Position numbers and translations under genes: made by a program. The notes beneath the pieces were generated by a model that ran no database searches, had not been told where the DNA came from, and worked only from the letters and a program-made list of their open reading frames with translations. Shown here piece by piece: positions 7,871 through 16,327 of a stretch of 64,000 bases of DNA; position 1 is the stretch's first letter; each line of letters begins with the position of its first letter. This DNA is from Motiliproteus sediminis (GTDB lineage Bacteria > Pseudomonadota > Gammaproteobacteria > Pseudomonadales > Balneatricaceae), in NCBI RefSeq assembly GCF_017912535.1, contig NZ_JAERQK010000008.1:113617-177616 (forward strand). Reading direction: 5' to 3'.

Positions 7871-9853
7871 TCAGGGGCTGGGCTGCTGAGTTGCGGTGTC
7901 GGTTGCGGCGCCGTTCTGTTTGCCGTTCAGCTCGTCGCGGACCATGGCAATGAATGCGCGTAGCAGGGCGGGATCCCACTGGCCGCTGTCCTGTTCGCTC
8001 TCCAGAATCGACAGCGCTTTTTCGCTGCTCATCCCCTTGCGGTAGACCCGGTCGCCGGTCATGGCGTCCCAGGTGTCGGCAATTGCCACGATCCGCGCCA
8101 GCAGGGGGATCTCGTCGCCGGCAAGGCCATCGGGGTAGCCTTTGCCATCCCAGCGTTCATGATGCCAGGCGGCGATCTCGGCAAAGCTGTGAAAGCGCAC
8201 CAACGGCTTCATGATCGAGGCAGTGTTGCTCGGGTGTTCCGACATCACTTCGAGTTCCTCGTCGTTCAGCGGGCTGGGCTTGTTGAGAATGTTGTCGGGC
8301 ACCCCGATCTTGCCCAGATCATGTACCAGTGCTCCGCGTTTAAGCAGATCCAACTGTTGCTGTGATAACCCTACCCGCTTGCCCAGCATCAGCGAATAAC
8401 GGGCCACCCGACCCGAGTGAGCGGCGGTGTAGGAGTCTTTTTTCTCCAGCGCGCGGGTCAGCGAACGCAACATTTGCAACAGCGCGCTCTCCTGCTCGGT
8501 TTGCAGCTCCTCGATGCTATCGGCCATCCGGTCCACCGCGTTGCTGAGGTTGCCGATCTCATCGTTGCGGTGCAGGCCGGTGCGGCTATCCAGATCGCCG
8601 CTGGCGATATGGTTGGCGGTGGCGGCGATGCGCGTCAGTGAACGGGTCACCTTAAACGACACCCACCAGGCAACCAGAATGCAGAGCAGCAGGATAACGG
8701 CCCCCAGGAACCAGAGCTGCTGGAGCAGGGCATTGTCTTCACGCTGAATGGCCGCCGCGGCTTGTTGGGCCTGGGCGCGGAAGTCAGCCAGGCTCTGGGT
8801 CAGCAACAGGTAGGTGAAACCGGGGCGGATGGGTGTGTAGGCCCAGAGCAGCGGCGACGCGCTGCTGGTATTGGCCTCAAGCCTCACCTGCCCCTGACGT
8901 AACCCCGCCAAGTGGTCGAACAATCGGCCGCTGGTATCGTCAATGTAGTCGGGCAAGGGGGTGTTCAGCCAATCCAGCTGCGTAGCGTCCGCCGCGGCAG
9001 CGGCAATACGCTGGACCCGTTTTTCGCCGGGCGGCAGCGCCATCAAACTGATCTCCAGCGGTGCCTGTTCGAGCTGCCCGGAGACCAGCCTGGCAAAGGT
9101 CTGGTCCAGCGACAGATCGATGGCAGTGACACCGGCCAGGGTACCATCAGGGTGTAAAAAGCGGCGGGAGAGGGTGATCAACAGGCGTCCGGTGGTGGCG
9201 TCGATATAGGGATCACTGCGCTGCAGGCCACCGTTGGCGGCGGCTTGACGGTACCAGTCACGTTGGCGCGGATCAAAGCCGTCCGGGTAGCCGCCGTGGC
9301 CGGGAAAACTGCTGTGAAGGCCGCTCTCCAGGGCGGCGGTGTGCCACAGACTACCTGCTGCCGGGTCTGCATGTACGCTGCGATAAACTGGCAGCAGCGA
9401 TGTCAGCAGATTGATGTCGCCAGCGGGTGCCGGTGCCGCCCCGGGGGGCTGCAGCAGGCTGACGGTGGCATGGGATATGGGGTGGCGGACCCGTTGTTCT
9501 CCCTTGTGAGCGGGAGTGGTGCCGTCGGTGGCAACCAGGCCGCGGTCAAAATCCGTAGCCCAGGCGTAGGGCTGGGGCGAGGCAGGTGGCTGGCGCAGTC
9601 CTGCTTCAAGGGTTTCCACCTGGCGCTGCAGTCCCTGTTCAATCAAGCCGAGCTGGGCCCGAAGCAATGCGGCCAGGGTTCGGGTGCGGGTTTCCAGATG
9701 AGCCCGTTTCTGTGCCAGCAGGGTATCACTGCTGTAGCGGCTGACCTCATCCCCGAGATGGTCGATCCCCCGAAAAGCCAGTAGGCTGAACAGCAGCAAC
9801 GGCCCCAGGGCGGTCAACGTGAGCAAAGAGAGCAGCTTGTAGCGAATCCGCAT
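7871..9853 (-). CDS. Cache-HAMP-HD-GYP protein, predicted cyclic-di-GMP phosphodiesterase
   Basis: A 660-residue membrane protein. TM1 lies near residues 8-28, followed by a large periplasmic dCache-type sensor (DPRQRDWYRQA and DPYIDATTGRLLITLS motifs), TM2 near 380-400 and a HAMP domain. The C-terminal HD-GYP domain has the metal ligands of HDLGKIGVPD, the HPxxxxxI region, HHERWDGKGYPDGL and DTWDAM. The GYP signature is intact, so hydrolysis of cyclic-di-GMP is expected. It is transcribed alone, converging on the hydrolase gene. An inverted repeat (9880-9899) lies about 27 bases before the start. The Cache domain points to a small-molecule ligand such as an amino or organic acid. Confidence 0.92.
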   Translation of the reverse strand: MRIRYKLLSLLTLTALGPLLLFSLLAFRGIDHLGDEVSRYSSDTLLAQKRAHLETRTRTLAALLRAQLGLIEQGLQRQVETLEAGLRQPPASPQPYAWATDFDRGLVATDGTTPAHKGEQRVRHPISHATVSLLQPPGAAPAPAGDINLLTSLLPVYRSVHADPAAGSLWHTAALESGLHSSFPGHGGYPDGFDPRQRDWYRQAAANGGLQRSDPYIDATTGRLLITLSRRFLHPDGTLAGVTAIDLSLDQTFARLVSGQLEQAPLEISLMALPPGEKRVQRIAAAAADATQLDWLNTPLPDYIDDTSGRLFDHLAGLRQGQVRLEANTSSASPLLWAYTPIRPGFTYLLLTQSLADFRAQAQQAAAAIQREDNALLQQLWFLGAVILLLCILVAWWVSFKVTRSLTRIAATANHIASGDLDSRTGLHRNDEIGNLSNAVDRMADSIEELQTEQESALLQMLRSLTRALEKKDSYTAAHSGRVARYSLMLGKRVGLSQQQLDLLKRGALVHDLGKIGVPDNILNKPSPLNDEELEVMSEHPSNTASIMKPLVRFHSFAEIAAWHHERWDGKGYPDGLAGDEIPLLARIVAIADTWDAMTGDRVYRKGMSSEKALSILESEQDSGQWDPALLRAFIAMVRDELNGKQNGAATDTATQQPSP

Positions 9854-10330
9854 CGTGGGTATATCCTTGGTTGTCCCGGCTCATACGGCCATGTATGAGG
9901 TGCAGTGAAGCATAATCCAGATTGCTGCGGTTGCACGCGGTGGCGCAATAACGGTGCGCAGCAGTGGTTATACCTCACCGGTCTTGGGCCATTGCCTGGT
10001 GACTGGCTGAAATCGCCGTCTTTTGCGCCCCGGTGGACCCGTCCTATGCAGCGACGCTGGGTGCTTACGCCCGCTCTCGCCATGGGTGCTTTAAAGCACT
10101 CCAATTCTGTCGCCTGGGCGCCGATGGCGGTGGTAGCGATGCTGTGTGACTGCAGTGTCGTCAGGTGCTGGTTTGATCGGCGTTCTGGCGGAAACCGGGC
10201 TGCGGTTCACGAATGCATGGTGCGCTATTGCGTCAGATCAACAATAACGTGGTGACGACTCAACAGGGGGGCGGGATCAATGCTAGATTGTGCCAACGAC
10301 CCACCTCAATCGGTAATCAAGGACGATATC
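9854..10330. other. Divergent intergenic region, no convincing gene
   Basis: About 480 bases separate the HD-GYP gene from the DUF898 gene. A 116-codon open frame (9905-10255) has unusual composition (many Trp, Arg and Cys), no recognisable domain and no good ribosome site, so I do not call it. Apart from the inverted repeat at 9880-9899 and the AAGGA before 10331, I see nothing defined. Confidence 0.5.
9880..9899. promoter_or_regulatory. Inverted repeat upstream of the HD-GYP gene
   Basis: CTCATAC and GTATGAG form a perfect 7-base inverted repeat around a 6-base centre. It may be an operator or a leader hairpin; no partner protein is evident. Confidence 0.3.
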
Positions 10331-11755
10331 ATGTCAACAGAACGTTTTAACGTGGTTGTCAGTGGCAGTGTGCTGGAGGGCTTTGAGCCGGACGCGGTGA
10401 AGGATGCGTTCACCCGCCTGTTCAAGTTGGACGCAGCCAAAACCGAGCAGATTTTTCGGCGCGGCAATGTGGCAATCAAGCGCGACATCGATGCTGACAA
10501 GGGTCAGCGTTTTATCGACGCGCTGCAGCGGATCGGAGTCGCAGCACAGCTGCAGCCGTTCAACCCCGCGCCAGAAGCTGCGGCGGTCGCACCGGCCCGT
10601 GGCACCATCTCGGGCGCCGTCAGCAAAGCGGCCGCGGCGGCCAGAGCCGAGGCGGGTGAGCCTGACAGCAGCGGCGAGGTGAGCCAGCGTGGCGGTGAGA
10701 TGGCGGCTATGCAAGAGAGCGACGCGGAGGGCACCGCTACGTCCGCTGAGAATGCAAGCAGGGAGGCGGGCGAGCCAGCGGCTCACCCGTTCCGCTTTTA
10801 CGGCAACGGCACCGAATACTTCCGCATCTGGATCGTTAATATACTGCTGACTATCGTGACCCTCGGCATCTACAGCGCCTGGGCCAAGGTTCGTAACGCC
10901 CAGTATTTTTACGGCAATACCGAGGTGGCGGGCAGCCGCTTTGCCTACCATGCCAAACCGCTGACCATTCTCAAGGGGCGGATTATTGCGGTGGTGCTGT
11001 TCGTTGCCTACTCGCTGATTTCGCAGCTCAACCCCATCGCCGGGTTGGCGCTGGCGCTGGCGATTCTGGCGGTGTTGCCCTGGATCATCGTGCGTTCGCT
11101 CAAGTTCAACCGCCGGGTGACCGCCTGGCGCAACCTGCGCTTCGGCTTCGACGGCGAGATCTGGCCGGCCTTCAAGGCGTTTGTTTTCTGGCCGCTGGCG
11201 GGGGTGTTCAGTTTGGGTTTGTTAATGCCGCTGGCGTTGTACAAGCAGCAACAGTTTATTGTTGATAACAGCCGTTACGGTACCGAACCGTTTCAGCTGA
11301 CGCCCTGCGGTAAGGCGTTTTACATGATCTTTGTCGGCGCTTTCGGCATCTTTATGGTCGCCTTTGCGCTGATGTTTGGCTTGAACTTCCTGCTGCCGCC
11401 GTTGGCGCCGCTGGTGATGCTGGTTGCCTACCTGTATGTCTTTGCGTTCATTTCAGTGCGCAAGACCAACCTGATCTTCAACAACAGCGCGCTGCGTGGC
11501 GGGGATTTTGATTTCAGCTGTGACTGGTCAGACGGCTCCTACATCAAGCTGATGCTGGTCAATACCCTGCTGACGCTGCTGACCCTCGGCTTCTACTACC
11601 CCTGGGCCAAGGTCCGGGTGGCGCAGTACAAGGCCGACCACCTGCAGCTCAATGCCCATGCCGATCTGGAAGGCTTTATTGCCGGCGAAACGGAGAACGT
11701 GTCGGCGCTGGGTGAAGAGATGGGTGACGTGTTCGATATGGAGGTCGGCATCTGA
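10331..11755 (+). CDS. DUF898 (YjgN-like) membrane protein with N-terminal extension
   Basis: A 474-residue protein. Residues 1-80 form a soluble alpha/beta domain (FNVVVSGSVLEGFEPDAV...), followed by a low-complexity Ala/Glu linker (about 90-150). Then come two DUF898 halves, each carrying the family motif (FYGNGTEYFRIWIVN...TLGIYSAWAKVR and FSCDWSDGSYIKLMLVN...TLGFYYPWAKVR) and several membrane helices. ATG 10331 follows AAGGA at a good distance. It heads an operon with an M48 peptidase, a rhomboid protease and a zinc-finger/TPR membrane protein, so a role in envelope-protein quality control is plausible. YjgN-type proteins have no established biochemical function. Confidence 0.87.
   Translation: MSTERFNVVVSGSVLEGFEPDAVKDAFTRLFKLDAAKTEQIFRRGNVAIKRDIDADKGQRFIDALQRIGVAAQLQPFNPAPEAAAVAPARGTISGAVSKAAAAARAEAGEPDSSGEVSQRGGEMAAMQESDAEGTATSAENASREAGEPAAHPFRFYGNGTEYFRIWIVNILLTIVTLGIYSAWAKVRNAQYFYGNTEVAGSRFAYHAKPLTILKGRIIAVVLFVAYSLISQLNPIAGLALALAILAVLPWIIVRSLKFNRRVTAWRNLRFGFDGEIWPAFKAFVFWPLAGVFSLGLLMPLALYKQQQFIVDNSRYGTEPFQLTPCGKAFYMIFVGAFGIFMVAFALMFGLNFLLPPLAPLVMLVAYLYVFAFISVRKTNLIFNNSALRGGDFDFSCDWSDGSYIKLMLVNTLLTLLTLGFYYPWAKVRVAQYKADHLQLNAHADLEGFIAGETENVSALGEEMGDVFDMEVGI
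11740..11754 (+). promoter_or_regulatory. Ribosome binding site and CTG start of the M48 gene
   Basis: GGAGGT at 11740-11745 is followed by 6 bases and then CTG at 11752-11754, which overlaps the preceding gene's TGA (CTGA). No ATG, GTG or TTG exists in this frame between the upstream in-frame stop (11725) and 11827. The CTG is therefore the best-supported start. Confidence 0.65.
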
Positions 11756-12825
11756 ACGATTCAACGGCGCGCGAGCCACTGTTTCACGGTGAATGGTACG
11801 ACGGCCAGGGGTCGGCGCGTACCGAGGTGACGATCGGCTGGGGCGACGATGGTCAGCTGGAGGTGCGTCGCGGCTCGGATGGTGGGGTGATCTACCGCAT
11901 CTGCGGTGGTGAGCTGCGCATTTCGCCGCGATTGGCCAACACCCCCCGCTATCTCCACCTGTTGGACGGACCCACGATCGAAACCCTCGATAACGACGCC
12001 GTGGACCAGCTGCAGCAATTGCTGGAGCCCAGCAGCTCGCGCGGTCTGGTGCACCGGCTGGAGTCTCACTGGCGCTTTGTTGCGCTCACGGTGCTGGTGG
12101 TCGGGGCGGTGTTCTGGGCCACGGTGCGTTACGGTGTTCCCGCCGCGGCGGATGCTGTGGCTGCTGCGCTGCCCGCCGAGCTGCTGGACAGCACCTCCGA
12201 GCAGACCCTGCAGCTGCTCGATCAGCGCTGGCTGGAACCCTCCATGTTGAGTGCCGCGCGCCAACAGGCGCTGCAACGGCACTTTCAGCCGCTGGTGCAA
12301 AGTCGACCGGAGCTGCGTATTCAAGTGGCGTTCCGTGCGAGCGAGGCGGTGGGTGCCAACGCCTTTGCCCTGCCCAACGGCCAGATCATCTTTACCGATG
12401 CGATGGTCAATCTGGCGGCCCATGACGACGAGTTGCTGGCGGTGCTGGCCCACGAGATCGGCCATGTGGAGCACCGTCACAGCCTGCGGCGGCTGGTGCA
12501 GAACTCGCTCTATGTGTTCGTACTGGCGCTGATCACCGGCGATACCTCAGGGACCGCCGAAGTGGTGCTGGGGCTGCCGGTGCTGATGGCGGAACTGGCG
12601 TATTCGCGCGCCTATGAGACCGAGGCGGACCAGTACGCGCTGGCCTACCTGCGTGAGGCCGGCATTCCGCCGCAGCGCTTTGCCGACCTGATGCGGCGGC
12701 TGGAGACAACGCGACTGGCCAAGGCGGGTGAAACCGCCGAGCCGGCGGATGCCGATCAGATCCGCTGGCAGGGGTATCTGTCCACCCACCCGCCCACCGA
12801 GGAGCGGCTGCGGGCGTTTGAGTAG
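11752..12825 (+). CDS. M48 family zinc metallopeptidase, probable CTG start
   Basis: About 357 residues. The N-terminal domain (FHGEWYDGQGSARTEVTI...) is typical of M48 proteins paired with DUF898 and would be lost if translation began at the first conventional codon, GTG 11827. One membrane helix follows near residue 105. The peptidase domain has the zinc motif HEIGHVEHRH and the downstream glutamate ligand in YETEADQYA; the C terminus THPPTEERLRAFE is standard for the family. It is coupled to DUF898 by an overlapping CTGA. The active site faces either periplasm or cytoplasm depending on orientation of the single helix. It likely degrades misfolded envelope proteins. Confidence 0.88.
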   Translation: MNDSTAREPLFHGEWYDGQGSARTEVTIGWGDDGQLEVRRGSDGGVIYRICGGELRISPRLANTPRYLHLLDGPTIETLDNDAVDQLQQLLEPSSSRGLVHRLESHWRFVALTVLVVGAVFWATVRYGVPAAADAVAAALPAELLDSTSEQTLQLLDQRWLEPSMLSAARQQALQRHFQPLVQSRPELRIQVAFRASEAVGANAFALPNGQIIFTDAMVNLAAHDDELLAVLAHEIGHVEHRHSLRRLVQNSLYVFVLALITGDTSGTAEVVLGLPVLMAELAYSRAYETEADQYALAYLREAGIPPQRFADLMRRLETTRLAKAGETAEPADADQIRWQGYLSTHPPTEERLRAFE

Positions 12826-12935
12826 TGCCCGCGCAGGGGGCTTTTGGATTTGGGCGCCACCAGCGGTTGTGCTATGGTCCGGCAAAACGTGGCAGTGACG
12901 CCGCGACTATCTGATCGAGAAGGGAATCGCGAGCT

Positions 12936-14363
12936 ATGGTCATTGTCCCGACCGAAAAGCGCTTCGACCGCGAGCGCTCGCCAGTGGTGCTGTTTACCCT
13001 GGTTATCCTCAATGTACTGATCTTTTTCTTCTATCAATCGAACGACGATGAGAAGTTCTTTCAGGCGCTCAACGGTTACGAGCAACTGGGTTACCTGGAC
13101 CACGAATGGCCGCTGTTCGAGGATTACCTGCGGGCGCAGCCCGACGGTGCGCCGGAAGAGTTGGCGGAGCTGCAGCAACGCTTCCGCGAAGGTGAGCGTG
13201 AAGGCCTGGCCTTCTATCTCCTCAATGACTCCTGCTTTTTCCCTTACCTGGTTGAGAACCGCCGCTTTCTCCCCGCGTCGGAGGACTTTGGCTACTGGGA
13301 AAACCGGGAACAGATCGACGACCTGATCCAATCGATCAGCTTTCGCCGCTTTGGACTGGTCCCCCGCGACCATAGCTGGTTGACGCTGTTGAGCCACCAG
13401 TTCCTCCACGGCGGCTTGATGCACCTGCTCGGCAATATGTTCTTCCTGCTGATGTGTGGGTTCGCCGTCGAGGCCGCCATCGGCCCGTTGCGTTTTCTGC
13501 TGTTCTATCTGCTCTCCGGAGTCGCTGGCGGTGTGCTGCATATGGCGCTGAACGGCGGCAGCGCGGTGCCGCTGGTGGGCGCCTCCGGGGCGATCTCCGG
13601 GGTGATGGCGATGTACCTGGGCGTGTTCCGGCTGAAGAAGATCGAGTTCTTCTACTGGTTCTTTATTTTTGTCGGCTTCTTTCGGGCGCCGGCGCTGGTG
13701 ATTCTGCCGTTTTACATCGGCAAGGAGCTCTACAGCTACTGGACCGACGTCGACTCCAACGTCGCCTTTATGGCTCACGTCGGTGGTTTTCTGGCCGGCA
13801 GCGCGGCAGTGGGTATCGCGCTGCTGTTGAAGCTGCGGATCCTGGATGAGGAGTATATCGAAGAGGACCAGCAAGCCCCGCCATTGCAGAAAGATATGGC
13901 GGCTGTCTACGGCTATCTCGAGCGGTTCAATTTCAACGGCGCGTTAAAGGCTTTGGAGCAGGTCGAGCAGACCTATGGTAAGAGTTTTGAGCTGAGCAAG
14001 CTGCGCTACAACATTCTCAAGCTGGCTCCTGAACAAAGTCTGGATGATTGCGTGCTGGAACTGCTGCAGCAGGAGCGTTTGCGGCCGGCTCAGCTGCGAC
14101 AGGTGGGGGAACTGTGGGATCAGCACCAGGATCTCCAGCACCGCCTGGCCGACGACCCGCTACTGAAGCTGGGTTGGCGACTGACCGGGCTGGCCGACAT
14201 CGCCGCGGCCGAACAGATCTTCGGGCTGTTGCAGGGGCGCGACTCCCACAATCGGGCCCTGGGCAATTTTGCCCGCAAGTTGGCGCGCGCTCATGACGAG
14301 CGCGGTAATCGTCGCAAGCGCAGCAGCTACGAAGCGCTTGCTAAACAGCTCAGTCAGGCATAG
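12936..14363 (+). CDS. Rhomboid family intramembrane serine protease with C-terminal helical extension
   Basis: A 475-residue protein. After one N-terminal membrane helix there is a loop of about 100 residues, then the rhomboid core: LLSHQFLHGGLMHLLGNM (WR/HxxxN-type region), the catalytic Ser in GASGAISG and the catalytic His in AHVGGF. Residues from about 300 onwards form a soluble, helical, TPR-like tail. The dyad is intact, so it should cleave substrates within the membrane. ATG 12936 lies about 10 bases after GAGAAGGGA. It shares an operon with the DUF898, M48 and zinc-finger/TPR genes. The soluble tail resembles the TPR tail of the next protein and may bind a common partner. Confidence 0.9.
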   Translation: MVIVPTEKRFDRERSPVVLFTLVILNVLIFFFYQSNDDEKFFQALNGYEQLGYLDHEWPLFEDYLRAQPDGAPEELAELQQRFREGEREGLAFYLLNDSCFFPYLVENRRFLPASEDFGYWENREQIDDLIQSISFRRFGLVPRDHSWLTLLSHQFLHGGLMHLLGNMFFLLMCGFAVEAAIGPLRFLLFYLLSGVAGGVLHMALNGGSAVPLVGASGAISGVMAMYLGVFRLKKIEFFYWFFIFVGFFRAPALVILPFYIGKELYSYWTDVDSNVAFMAHVGGFLAGSAAVGIALLLKLRILDEEYIEEDQQAPPLQKDMAAVYGYLERFNFNGALKALEQVEQTYGKSFELSKLRYNILKLAPEQSLDDCVLELLQQERLRPAQLRQVGELWDQHQDLQHRLADDPLLKLGWRLTGLADIAAAEQIFGLLQGRDSHNRALGNFARKLARAHDERGNRRKRSSYEALAKQLSQA

Positions 14364-14374
14364 CAGGAGGCCCC

Positions 14375-15772
14375 ATGGAATACTGTAAATATCACCCGCT
14401 GGCCGCCGCTACCTTCGCCTGCCCCGAATGCCAGATCAGCCTGTGCGACGGCTGCGTCGATGAAAGCGGCTACGGCGAACAGGACCGCTGCTTTGCCTGC
14501 GGCAACATCGTTTCCAGCCTGGGTGCCGCCAACTCAGTGGCTCCCTTTTGGCGGCGGCTGCCGGAAAGCTTCCGTTACCCGATGAGTAGTGCGCCGTTGG
14601 GCTTGATCATCGGGATATCGCTGATCTCGACTCTGCTGTCGTCGGTCCCGTCGCTGATCACCTTTCTGCTCTGGGTGGCGGTCACCGGAGTCATGGTGAA
14701 GTACTGCTTTCTGTGCCTGCAGCATTCGTCCAGTGGTCGTGCCGAGGCGCCGGCGGTGGGGGATGCCTTCAGTGGTGGCGTCAGCCTGATCATCAATATC
14801 ATCGGCATTCTTATTGCGCTCGGGGGTATGGTCTACGCCGCCGGGCTCTATCTCGGCGAGGGCGTTGCCGGTGGTCTGTCATTGCTGTTCACGCTGGGGT
14901 TGCCGGCGGTGATCATCAACTACGCGGTGACAGAGTCGTTCAGCGAAGCGATCAACCCGATGAACATGCTGCGCCTGATGGGTTCACTGGGGCTTTCTTA
15001 CGGGGTGCTGCTGGCGTTTCTGCTGATCCTGTCTGCATCGGTGGGCATTATCAGCAGCCTGATCGGTGACGGCTTGACCCTGCTGACCGCCGCGCTACAA
15101 AGCGTGGTGTCCTACTACTACATGGTGGTGACCTTTCACATCCTGGGGTACATCATCTTTCAGCATCAGGAAGCGCTGGGATTTGTCGCGCGTGGCGACT
15201 TTGGGGGCACCCGTAGCGTCCGCCCCGAACGGGAGCGACTGCTGTCGCGTTTGGATGTGCTGATCAAAGAGGGCCGCCGCGATGAGGTGGTCGCCGGCTA
15301 CAGTGAGGCGGTCAAGCGCTACCCGGATGACCGCCAGTTCCAGTTGCAATGCTTCGATCTGCTCCATGCCTGCGGCAACGTTGAGGCCCTGAGCCGATTC
15401 GCACCTGAGTTTTTCAGCTTTCTGGAACGCACCGGGCGCGGCGATCAGCTCTACGGCTACTACCGTAAGTTGCTGCAACTGAATCCCGGTTACCAGCCAC
15501 CTGCGGCGGAACTGCGCCACCAGTTGGCACGTGCCTGCCAGCGGGCGGGTAATGCCCGCCTGGCGGTCAAACTGCTGGCGGGATTGCACCGGGATTATCC
15601 GAACTACGACGGGCTCAGCGATGCCTATCGCTTGCTCGCCGACAGTCTGGACGAGATGCCCAATATGAGCGGCAAGGCGGCACAGGTGCGGCGGCTGGTG
15701 GGGCAGTGGAGCGCGGCGGACGGGGTAGGAGCGGGACAGAGTGGTGATAAAGATACAAAGAGCCCCGCGTAG
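14375..15772 (+). CDS. B-box-like zinc-finger membrane protein with C-terminal TPR region
   Basis: A 465-residue protein. An N-terminal zinc-binding module (residues 1-45) has CKYHPLAAATFACPECQISLCDGCVD...CFACG, a B-box-like Cys/His pattern. Five or six membrane helices follow (about 70-270), then a soluble region of TPR-like helices (GRRDEVVAGYSEAVKRYPDD onward). ATG 14375 has AGGAGG just upstream, 11 bases after the rhomboid stop. Bacterial proteins of this build are uncharacterised; the zinc finger and repeats suggest an adaptor for the proteases encoded upstream. The stop codon lies inside the loop of the terminator hairpin. Confidence 0.75.
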   Translation: MEYCKYHPLAAATFACPECQISLCDGCVDESGYGEQDRCFACGNIVSSLGAANSVAPFWRRLPESFRYPMSSAPLGLIIGISLISTLLSSVPSLITFLLWVAVTGVMVKYCFLCLQHSSSGRAEAPAVGDAFSGGVSLIINIIGILIALGGMVYAAGLYLGEGVAGGLSLLFTLGLPAVIINYAVTESFSEAINPMNMLRLMGSLGLSYGVLLAFLLILSASVGIISSLIGDGLTLLTAALQSVVSYYYMVVTFHILGYIIFQHQEALGFVARGDFGGTRSVRPERERLLSRLDVLIKEGRRDEVVAGYSEAVKRYPDDRQFQLQCFDLLHACGNVEALSRFAPEFFSFLERTGRGDQLYGYYRKLLQLNPGYQPPAAELRHQLARACQRAGNARLAVKLLAGLHRDYPNYDGLSDAYRLLADSLDEMPNMSGKAAQVRRLVGQWSAADGVGAGQSGDKDTKSPA

Positions 15773-15784
15773 CTGGGCTCTTTG
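15756..15784. terminator. Terminator hairpin enclosing the operon's stop codon
   Basis: CAAAGAGCCC and GGGCTCTTTG form a perfect 10-base-pair stem around a 9-base loop that contains the TAG stop (15770-15772) of the preceding gene. The A/T ends would serve both strands, so it may also terminate the minus-strand cassette array. It is followed by GTTGGGC (15784-15790), which fits the integron core-site pattern GTTRRRY. Confidence 0.8.
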
Positions 15785-15796
15785 TTGGGCTACTCG

Positions 15797-16234
15797 CTAT
15801 GAGCGACTTACGCACTCATGCTTGAATTTGGCGTAGTAACCCATGAGGTTATATTGCTCGCTATCTGCTCTGGTGGTTTTTATCAGGCGCAGCCCCTCTC
15901 TGCTGAAATGGTGGTAGATCACCCCATTTGCATCGAGGTGTTCTTCCAACCTCTTTGCAGCGCAGTCAGAGTCGATAATTATGGAGTCGCTTTGCAAGCC
16001 CCGTGTTGAGGCTATTTCCCCAAGCGGGATATAGATCTCATCGATGACTTGCTCAGGCGCGACATAGAACCCGAGTTCGTTTTTCCTGTATTCGATACCC
16101 CTTTGCTCCAGCAAGGACTCAAAGTGAGCGAGAACAAACGGATCATCTTGAGGCCGGTAACTGTGTTCTACGTCCGACATCTCCTTTGAACAGGCTGTCA
16201 GCAAGAAGATCGATAGAACGGCTGTGACTCTCAT
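15797..16234 (-). CDS. Integron cassette: small lipoprotein of unknown function
   Basis: A 145-residue protein starting MRVTAVLSIFLLTACSKE, a short lipoprotein signal with the lipobox Cys at residue 15. The rest is soluble, acidic and without recognised motif (contains DSIIIDSDCAAKRLEEHLD). The start codon lies 4 bases after the attC core GTTAAAT (minus strand), the usual spacing of a cassette gene. It is the last cassette before the chromosomal operon; no complete attC follows it, only GCCCAAC (15790-15784, minus), which may be the remnant or the insertion junction. Base composition is lower in GC than the neighbours. Function unknown. Confidence 0.75.
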   Translation of the reverse strand: MRVTAVLSIFLLTACSKEMSDVEHSYRPQDDPFVLAHFESLLEQRGIEYRKNELGFYVAPEQVIDEIYIPLGEIASTRGLQSDSIIIDSDCAAKRLEEHLDANGVIYHHFSREGLRLIKTTRADSEQYNLMGYYAKFKHECVSRS

Positions 16235-16237
16235 AGC

Positions 16238-16327
16238 ATTTAACGCTGCCGTAACGGGCCGAAGCTGCGTAGCAGCGAAGGTCCGAGCCCAGCGTAGCTG
16301 GGCTTTACGTTGACGGCCTTGTTATGT
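16238..16327 (-). repeat. attC site between the GNAT and lipoprotein cassettes
   Basis: Read on the minus strand: R'' ACATAAC (overlapping the acetyltransferase's TAA stop), a 6-base spacer, L'' GTCAACG, a long imperfect hairpin centre, L' pairing as CGTTAC, and R' GTTAAAT, an exact GTTRRRY core. L'' has one extra base (C) relative to L', the extrahelical base that sets recombination polarity. It is about 90 bases long. All genes and sites agree on minus-strand cassette orientation. Confidence 0.85.

Noticed and set aside
7779..7889. In-frame extension of the alpha/beta hydrolase beyond its TGA
   Set aside because: About 35 open codons follow, but the hydrolase is already full length after its catalytic His and long open frames are common at this GC content.
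9905..10255. 116-codon open frame between HD-GYP and DUF898 genes
   Set aside because: Unusual Trp/Cys/Arg composition, no ribosome site, no domain.
12756..13874. 372-codon minus-strand open frame opposite the rhomboid gene
   Set aside because: Shadow; Gln/Arg/His-rich and without any membrane or domain pattern.
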